From positions 3,968,001 to 4,032,000 of the forward strand of contig JBAGRP010000001.1 of assembly GCA_036924855.1 (NCBI GenBank): a DNA stretch of 64,000 nt. The letters are read 5' to 3'. How positions within the stretch are numbered: position 1 is the first letter of the stretch; each line of letters opens with the position of its first letter. The notes beneath the pieces are model-generated. The model was not told where the DNA came from, did no database searches, and saw only the letters and a program-made list of their open reading frames with translations. A program made the translations under genes and the position numbers. This stretch comes from Nitrobacteraceae bacterium AZCC 2146. GTDB taxonomy: Bacteria > Pseudomonadota > Alphaproteobacteria > Rhizobiales > Xanthobacteraceae. Shown one piece after another: positions 59,545 to 64,000 of the stretch.

Positions 59545-61196
59545 GCCGCCTGCGCCGCAAGGCCTTGCTGTTGCGCAGTCTTCCAGTTCCAGGGCAGCAG
59601 CTCATCGAGCCTGTGGGCGGGGTGGGTGGCGATGCGAGCGAGTACATCGGCGAGCCAGGCCTGAGGGTCGACGTCGTTCATCTTGGCAGAGACGATGAGG
59701 CTATACATGGCGGCGGCTCGGCGCCCTCCGCGGTCGGACCCACAGAATAACCACGACTTTCTGCCCAATGCGATGCCGCGCAGCGCTCTTTCGGCGGCAT
59801 TGTTCGAGAGGCAGACGCGGCCATCGTCGAGGAAGCGTGTGAAGGAGGCCCAGCGCTTGAACATGTAGTTCATGGCCTTGGCCAGATCGTGACCGCGGGA
59901 GAGCTTGGCGCATTGCTCGCGCATATAGGCTTCCAGATCGGCGACGAGCGGCGCGCTCTGCGCCTGGCGAACAACCTTTCGTTGGTCGGCGTTTTGGCCT
60001 TTGATGGAGCGCTCGATCTCGAACAGAGCGTCGATGCGGCGCACGATCTCCATGGCGACGGGCGAGATGACGATCTCCTTCTTTCCGGCCGCTTTGCGCC
60101 GCGCGTTCTCCTCAAGATCCGCCATGGCGAAGAACGGGCGCCGGGCATGGACCCAACAGGCCGCTTCCCTGATAAGCCCAGGACTTCGCTCGGGCTCGTA
60201 GAGCTTGATGTATCCGCCGAAGGCGTCGGCCTGGAGGATCCCGGTGTATTTGGCCAGATGCGCCTGCGGATGCTCACCACTTCGATCGCGCGAGTAATAA
60301 AACATCGCCGCCGGCGGATCTGAGCCGCCGAAGGGGCGGTCGTCCTTCACATAGACCCAGCATCGAGCGACATCGCACTTGCCCAAGGCGAGCACGGGCA
60401 CGGTGGTGTCGTCGCCATGGAGGCGTTCGGCTGCCATGACGTGGGCTTCCAAGAGCCGCGACAGCGGCTCTAACACCGTGCAGCACGCCCCTACGGCGTC
60501 GGCCATGGTCGAGAGGCTGATCGGCACGCCTTCAAGGGCATAGCGCTCGGCCTGACGGTTCAACGGCTGATGCTGGCCGAACTTCTCGTACAGAACCATC
60601 GCGAGCAGGCTCGGTCCCGCCCAGCCCCGCGCAATCACATGGAACGGCGCCGGCGCTTGGCTGATTTTCTCGCAATCCCGGCAGGTGAACTTTTCGCGCA
60701 CCGTCTCGACCACTTTCCACTGGCGCGGCACCGATTCCAGCGTCCGGGTCACGTCTTCGCCGAGCTTGCGCAAGCGATTGCCGCCGCAGCATTCACACGC
60801 CGTTGGCGGATCGATCACCACGCGCTGGCGGGGAAGATGATCGGGGAACGTATTGCGTTCGGGGCGCGTGCGCGTAAATCCGCGTACAATTGTCGTCCTG
60901 GCGACGGCTCTCTCGGCCGCAAGCTCGTCTTCGGTGGCGTTGGCTTCCAGCTCTTCGAACGTCAGCGCCAACTGGTCGATCAGCCGAGACGAACGCTCTG
61001 ACCGCTGTCCGTAGATCTGGCGCTCGAGCTTGGCGATCCGTAATTTTTGCTGGGCAATCAGCGCGCTGTCTTCCGATGCCTTCGCATGGGCGACCGCGAG
61101 CTCCGCCGCAATATCCAGCGTCTTCGCGCGCTCGGTCGCCAACGCCTCTTTCAGAGCGGCTATGTCGTCGGGAGGGGCGTCGGGAGCCGTGTCCAT
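59541..61196 (-). CDS. tnpC: IS66 transposase TnpC
   Basis: The 551-aa protein is the DDE transposase of IS66. It starts with a coiled-coil leader (ALATERAKTLDIAAELAVAH), followed by the LIDQLALTFEELEANATEDE stretch, a zinc finger (CECCGGNRLRKLGEDVT ... FTCRDCEK), and the DDE core with LHGDDTTVPVLALGKCDVAR, VYVKDDRPFGGSDPPAAMFY, and the C-terminal LSNNAAERALRGIALGRKSW block and the IS66_C tail. It appears complete. It is encoded downstream of TnpB with a 72-bp gap. Confidence 0.93.
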   Translation of the reverse strand: MDTAPDAPPDDIAALKEALATERAKTLDIAAELAVAHAKASEDSALIAQQKLRIAKLERQIYGQRSERSSRLIDQLALTFEELEANATEDELAAERAVARTTIVRGFTRTRPERNTFPDHLPRQRVVIDPPTACECCGGNRLRKLGEDVTRTLESVPRQWKVVETVREKFTCRDCEKISQAPAPFHVIARGWAGPSLLAMVLYEKFGQHQPLNRQAERYALEGVPISLSTMADAVGACCTVLEPLSRLLEAHVMAAERLHGDDTTVPVLALGKCDVARCWVYVKDDRPFGGSDPPAAMFYYSRDRSGEHPQAHLAKYTGILQADAFGGYIKLYEPERSPGLIREAACWVHARRPFFAMADLEENARRKAAGKKEIVISPVAMEIVRRIDALFEIERSIKGQNADQRKVVRQAQSAPLVADLEAYMREQCAKLSRGHDLAKAMNYMFKRWASFTRFLDDGRVCLSNNAAERALRGIALGRKSWLFCGSDRGGRRAAAMYSLIVSAKMNDVDPQAWLADVLARIATHPAHRLDELLPWNWKTAQQQGLAAQAA

Positions 61197-61268
61197 GCAA
61201 ACGAGAGAATCATAAATTCAGTGATTTGTGACGCCCTAAAATCCACGTGATCCAATATTTTATTTGGC

Positions 61269-61616
61269 TCAGCCGGCGCTCTGCGGTCGCCATGTTAGTT
61301 GCGGATTTCTCCAGTCGATCCCTTCCAGCATATAAGCCATCTGGGCCGCTGAGACCGACACCGCACCAGCGGATGCTGAGGGCCAGATGAACTTGCCGCG
61401 GTCCAGGCGTTTGGCATAGAGCGACATGCCTAACCCGTCATGCCATAAAATCTTGACCAGATCGCCGCGGCGACCCCGGAAGATATAGAGATCGCCGGCA
61501 TGAGGATCGCGCTTCAAGCCCTCCTGAACCGTCAGGGCCAGACTTTGCATGCCGCGGCGCATGTCGGTGTGGCCGGTGGCGATCCAGACCCTGACGCCGC
61601 TCGGGATCGGGATCAT
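61269..61616 (-). CDS. tnpB: IS66 accessory protein TnpB
   Basis: The 115-aa protein shows the family pattern RVWIATGHTDMRRGMQSLAL then DLYIFRGRRGDLVKILWHDG and LGMSLYAKRLDRGKFIWP (IS66 Orf2). It is required with TnpA for transposition of IS66 elements, although its biochemical role is unclear. Its start overlaps the end of TnpA by 4 bp, as usual in the family. Confidence 0.93.
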   Translation of the reverse strand: MIPIPSGVRVWIATGHTDMRRGMQSLALTVQEGLKRDPHAGDLYIFRGRRGDLVKILWHDGLGMSLYAKRLDRGKFIWPSASAGAVSVSAAQMAYMLEGIDWRNPQLTWRPQSAG

Positions 61617-62038
61617 CGCCGCCTCAGAAGCTCAAGCACCCGCTGCAGTGCCTCGGCGTCAACATCCCGGTCAACGCGAACGCGACAGCCGCCGCTAAGC
61701 TCAATCTCGATTATTCCGACTCTTGCACGCTGCGCAGGAGGCGACGACGGCGGCTGTGGTGTGCACGTCGAGGCCGGAGCCGGCGTAAAGGCGATCTCCA
61801 CAGGAACAAGCGCCGGCACGGCATCCCCGCTCAGCTGGTCTTCGCGCGCCAACCGGCGCCACGTGAACAATTGGCTCGCAGACAACCCATTGCGCCGAGC
61901 CGTCACTGACACCAATCGTGGCCCGCCATAGCTCTCGGCAACGATCCGCTGCTTTTCCTCCAATGTCCAACGGCGTCGAGCGCCCGTCGAGACAACTTCC
62001 AGTCGGGAGACCTTCGAATTAGGCGTATGGTCAGTCAT
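61613..62038 (-). CDS. tnpA: IS66 accessory protein TnpA (HTH)
   Basis: The 141-aa protein contains the HTH_8-like helix-turn-helix WTLEEKQRIVAESYGGPRLV then SVTARRNGLSASQLFTWRRL of IS66 Orf1, followed by a proline-rich linker and a C-terminal VGIIEIELSGGCRVRVDRDV block that is typical of the family. It is the first gene of the element and overlaps tnpB by 4 bp. Confidence 0.92.
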   Translation of the reverse strand: MTDHTPNSKVSRLEVVSTGARRRWTLEEKQRIVAESYGGPRLVSVTARRNGLSASQLFTWRRLAREDQLSGDAVPALVPVEIAFTPAPASTCTPQPPSSPPAQRARVGIIEIELSGGCRVRVDRDVDAEALQRVLELLRRR

Positions 62039-62097
62039 ACGCCTATGTCTTCACCCTCCATCGCTCCGCGCAAGGCGGCCCTCGCCGGAGCGATACT

Positions 62098-62139
62098 GTT
62101 TGGTAAGCTCGGCGGGATTTCGAAAATCGGTATCGTCAA
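62098..62139 (-). pseudogene. Integrase, 14-codon middle fragment between two IS
   Basis: Between the IS66 and IS3 insertions 42 bp of integrase remain. On the minus strand they read DDTDFRNPAELTKQ, which bridges IIAKNIN (63409 side) and TKQLREKLP (59198 side). Removing both elements and one copy of each target duplication restores continuous integrase sequence. Confidence 0.85.
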
Positions 62140-62157
62140 TGACGTTGCCCCCAAGTT

Positions 62158-63084
62158 TTATCCAACGGTGAGTTCGTTCCTGGCGGTTGGATTGCCCTGG
62201 TGGGCGGGTGGAGCGACGGGAGCTGGGGCGGAGCCGTCGGCATAGCGCAGCGCCAGCTCCCGCCGCGGATGGGTGAAGGCAAATTCGGACGGCGTCCGCC
62301 ACCCGAGTCGGGAGTGTGGTCGGGCGTCGTTGTAGTCGGCGCGCCACCATCGGAGGGCAACGCGAGCCTGGGCCAGTGACGTGAACAACGTCTCGTTCAA
62401 CAATTCATCGCGCAGCCGGCCATTGAAGCTCTCGATGAAGGCGTTCTGCGTCGGCTTGCCCGGAGCGATGTAGTGCCAGTCGATGCCGGCGTGATCGGCC
62501 CATGTCAGGATGGCGTTGCTGGTCAGTTCGCTGCCGTTGTCGCTGACCACCATCGTCGGCTTGCCGCGCTCGATCGTCAGCCGGTCCAGTTCCCGCGCCA
62601 CCCGGACGCCGGAAAGCGAGGTATCGGCCACCAGCGTCAGGCACTCGCGGGTACAGTCATCGACGACAGTCAGGATGCGGAAGCGACGACCGTCGGTCAG
62701 CTGATCCGACACGAAGTCGAGCGACCAGCGGTCGTTGGATGCTGCCGGAACCAGCATCGGCGCCCTGGTCCCGATCGCCCGCTTGCGACCACCGCGGCGG
62801 CGCACCGCAAGCTTCTCCTCCCGATACAGCCGGAACAGCTTCTTGTGGTTGATCACATAGCCCTCCCGCTTGAGCAGCACGTGCAGGCGCCGATAGCCGA
62901 AGCGGCGGCGCTCATGGGCGATCGCCTTCATACGCTGGCGAAGGCCGGCATCGTCGGCCCGGGTGGTCTTGTACCTCATGGTCATGCGGCAGCTGCCGAT
63001 GGCTTTACACGCCCGCCGTTCGCTCATCTCGAATGCAGTTCGCAGATGCGCGACAGCTTTCCGCTTCCCCGCGGGCGTCACCAT
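62158..63084 (-). CDS. IS407-group OrfB transposase (intact)
   Basis: This 308-aa OrfB begins MVTPAGKRKAVAHLRTAFEM, followed by HTH_21-type RMKAIAHERRRFGYRRLHVL and the rve DDE domain: RWSLDFVSDQLTDGRRFRIL (first Asp), TMVVSDNGSELTSNAILTWA (second Asp) and NAFIESFNGRLRDELLNETL (Glu), then the rve_3 tail. It is read after OrfA through a probable -1 frameshift at the AAAGAAATGG overlap. As all catalytic residues are present, it may still be active. Confidence 0.93.
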   Translation of the reverse strand: MVTPAGKRKAVAHLRTAFEMSERRACKAIGSCRMTMRYKTTRADDAGLRQRMKAIAHERRRFGYRRLHVLLKREGYVINHKKLFRLYREEKLAVRRRGGRKRAIGTRAPMLVPAASNDRWSLDFVSDQLTDGRRFRILTVVDDCTRECLTLVADTSLSGVRVARELDRLTIERGKPTMVVSDNGSELTSNAILTWADHAGIDWHYIAPGKPTQNAFIESFNGRLRDELLNETLFTSLAQARVALRWWRADYNDARPHSRLGWRTPSEFAFTHPRRELALRYADGSAPAPVAPPAHQGNPTARNELTVG

Positions 63085-63344
63085 TTCTTTCCCAAGAGAT
63101 CCTTCAACGCCGCATTGTCCAGCATGGCGTCGGCCAGCAACCGCTTCAGCCGGGTGTTCTCGTCCTCAAGCGTCTTCAGCCGCTTGGCCTCCGAGACATC
63201 CATCCCGCCGAACTTCGCCTTCCACTTGTAGATGCTGGCGTCGCTGACGCCGTGTTTGCGGCAAAGATCGGCGACCGAAACGCCGGCCTCATGCTCCTTC
63301 AAAATCCCGATGATCTGCTCTTCCGAAAAGCGACTGCGCTTCAT
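63078..63344 (-). CDS. IS407-group OrfA (intact)
   Basis: The 88-aa OrfA starts MKRSRFSEEQIIGILKEHEA, with the helix-turn-helix VADLCRKHGVSDASIYKWKA and a leucine-rich helix (KRLKTLEDENTRLKRLLADA). It binds the element ends in the family model. Its stop overlaps the OrfB start, consistent with programmed frameshifting. Confidence 0.9.
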   Translation of the reverse strand: MKRSRFSEEQIIGILKEHEAGVSVADLCRKHGVSDASIYKWKAKFGGMDVSEAKRLKTLEDENTRLKRLLADAMLDNAALKDLLGKKW

Positions 63345-63408
63345 GCTCTGGTCCTCGTCATGGGCCAGAACGAACTTCAACCTGGATTAAGCCGGAGGGG
63401 CAACGTCA

Positions 63409-63973
63409 TCAACATTGATATTCTTCGCGATGATCGTTTCGATCCGTCCGCGGACACGATTGGCCGTCTCTCGCTTCTCAACCCAGATCGGCCGCAGCAA
63501 TTCGTAGATGTGGCTGGGCTTGATCTCCGGGATCTTGAGTTTTCCGATCGTCGCGTAGGCGTACCGTTGAGCGACGACGGCCATTGATCGCGGTGCTTCT
63601 TGCTCCAGGTTAACCAGCGCTCGCGAATGTAGATTTCGGAGCATTCCTCGAAGGTGGGCAAAGTGACCTGGATCTCTATGGCTCTCGCTTCCTCGCGCGC
63701 CGCCCGCTTTTCCTGCACAATGTCGACGCCGGGCGTACTGCGATCGCCTTTGACCCGAAGGCGCGCAGCATCGCGAGCTAGACGCGCATCCTTTAGCGAT
63801 ACGTCCTTGAGTGAGCCCAGGCCGAGCCAGCGCTGCTTGCCGTCCTTGTAATACCGATAGCTCCAGTTTTTCGAGGTGGCGCCGGAGACGACCAGGTAGA
63901 GACCATCACCGTCGGCATATTTGCCGGGCCGCGTTTCGCGTTCGACGTCGAGCGGCTTGAGCTTGCCGGCCAT
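63409..63973 (-). pseudogene. Tyrosine integrase, N-terminal fragment with frameshift
   Basis: ATG 63973 behind GAGGGG opens MAGKLKPLDVERETRPGKYA and continues DGDGLYLVVSGATSKNWSYR, the arm-binding DUF4102 domain of P4-type integrases, with LGLGSLKDVSLKDARLARDA. At about 63590 (KHRDQWPSSL) one base is out of frame; the rest continues in another frame as RYAYATIGKLKIPEIKPSHI then YELLRPIWVEKRETANRVRG and IIAKNIN, where the IS3 element starts. The integrase was thus damaged by a frameshift and two insertions. Confidence 0.9.
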
Positions 63974-64000
63974 GTGTTCCCCTCGCGAAAACCATCCTCC

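Larger units (their letters stand above)
59199..62097 (-). mobile_element. IS66-family element inside the integrase gene
   Basis: The element of about 2.9 kb is bounded by the 8-bp direct repeat TGTTTGGT (59191-59198 and 62098-62105), the target duplication size of IS66. Both ends begin GTA (GTAACCATGCGC... and, inverted, GTATCGCTCCGG...), as IS66 ends do. It contains TnpA, TnpB, TnpC and a fourth small gene, all on the minus strand and mostly overlapping, and looks intact. Confidence 0.92.
62140..63408 (-). mobile_element. IS3-family (IS407-group) element in the integrase gene
   Basis: The 1269-bp element has inverted repeats TGACGTTGCCCC at both ends and a 4-bp target duplication TCAA (62136-62139 and 63409-63412). 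OrfA and OrfB are intact, unlike the two IS3 copies elsewhere in this window, which belong to a different subgroup with TGACCTGCCCCTG ends. Confidence 0.93.

Noticed and set aside
1..64000. CRISPR array, rRNA operon or retron/DGR
   Set aside because: No set of regularly spaced repeats, no 16S/23S/5S signature and no reverse transcriptase motif (YxDD) was seen on either strand.

Overview
The window looks like accessory DNA of a GC-rich alphaproteobacterium, most likely Bradyrhizobium or a close relative (Nitrobacteraceae). That placement rests on the many very small rhizobial-type proteins (DUF6894, DUF3303 and DUF4326 styles, tiny zinc ribbons), the IS types (IS407-group IS3, IS66, IS110, IS630) and the overall codon style. 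It is an inference; no rRNA or other taxonomic marker is present.

Layout. 0-2.5 kb: a PfkB sugar kinase and a Tat-exported metallo-beta-lactamase-fold hydrolase. 2.7 kb: the 3' part of a tRNA-Arg gene, the kind of scar left by an integrative island. 3-9.8 kb: stacked mobile elements (decayed IS630; an IS110 split by a 2.6-kb serine-recombinase element; an IS110 fragment; an intact IS110). 10-12.7 kb: a TMEM175-like membrane protein and a zinc-homeostasis pair (His-rich protein and COG0523 GTPase) around a Zur-like palindrome. 12.85-14.1 kb: IS3 copy 1. 14-21.6 kb: small hypothetical genes, several broken. 21.8-30 kb: a catabolic cluster (LeuC/LeuD-type hydro-lyase, IclR regulator, TctC binding protein, enoyl-CoA hydratase, ADP-forming acyl-CoA synthetase) ending in a chimera of a DASS transporter N-terminus and a Ku C-terminus. 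31-38.6 kb: Rieske/FAD reductase, a SAM-cyclase-AAA-TPR signalling protein, a BBE-like oxidase and a DUF3303 protein. 38.8-42.9 kb: IS110 and IS3 debris, IS3 copy 2 and tiny genes. 43-57.4 kb: a probable defence island. 57.5-64 kb: a ParB remnant, an excisionase-like gene and a tyrosine integrase broken by two IS insertions and a frameshift.

The part most likely to be new is 46.7-55.1 kb: four tightly coupled plus-strand genes encoding a 1140-aa probable helical-repeat protein, an 87-aa two-helix membrane protein, a 377-aa unknown and a 1164-aa DUF4062-STAND ATPase-TPR protein. STAND ATPases with repeat sensors are a known architecture of bacterial antiphage and NLR-like proteins; this gene combination is not one I recognise. 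A two-gene minus-strand unit upstream (331-aa PIN-like protein, 467-aa unknown) and a DUF5623-type gene downstream fit a defence-island setting.

Decay runs through the whole window: one-base frameshifts in small genes, IS copies carrying the same internal frameshift, a truncated LeuC, and integrase insertions whose target duplications are still readable. No CRISPR array, rRNA or complete tRNA was seen.
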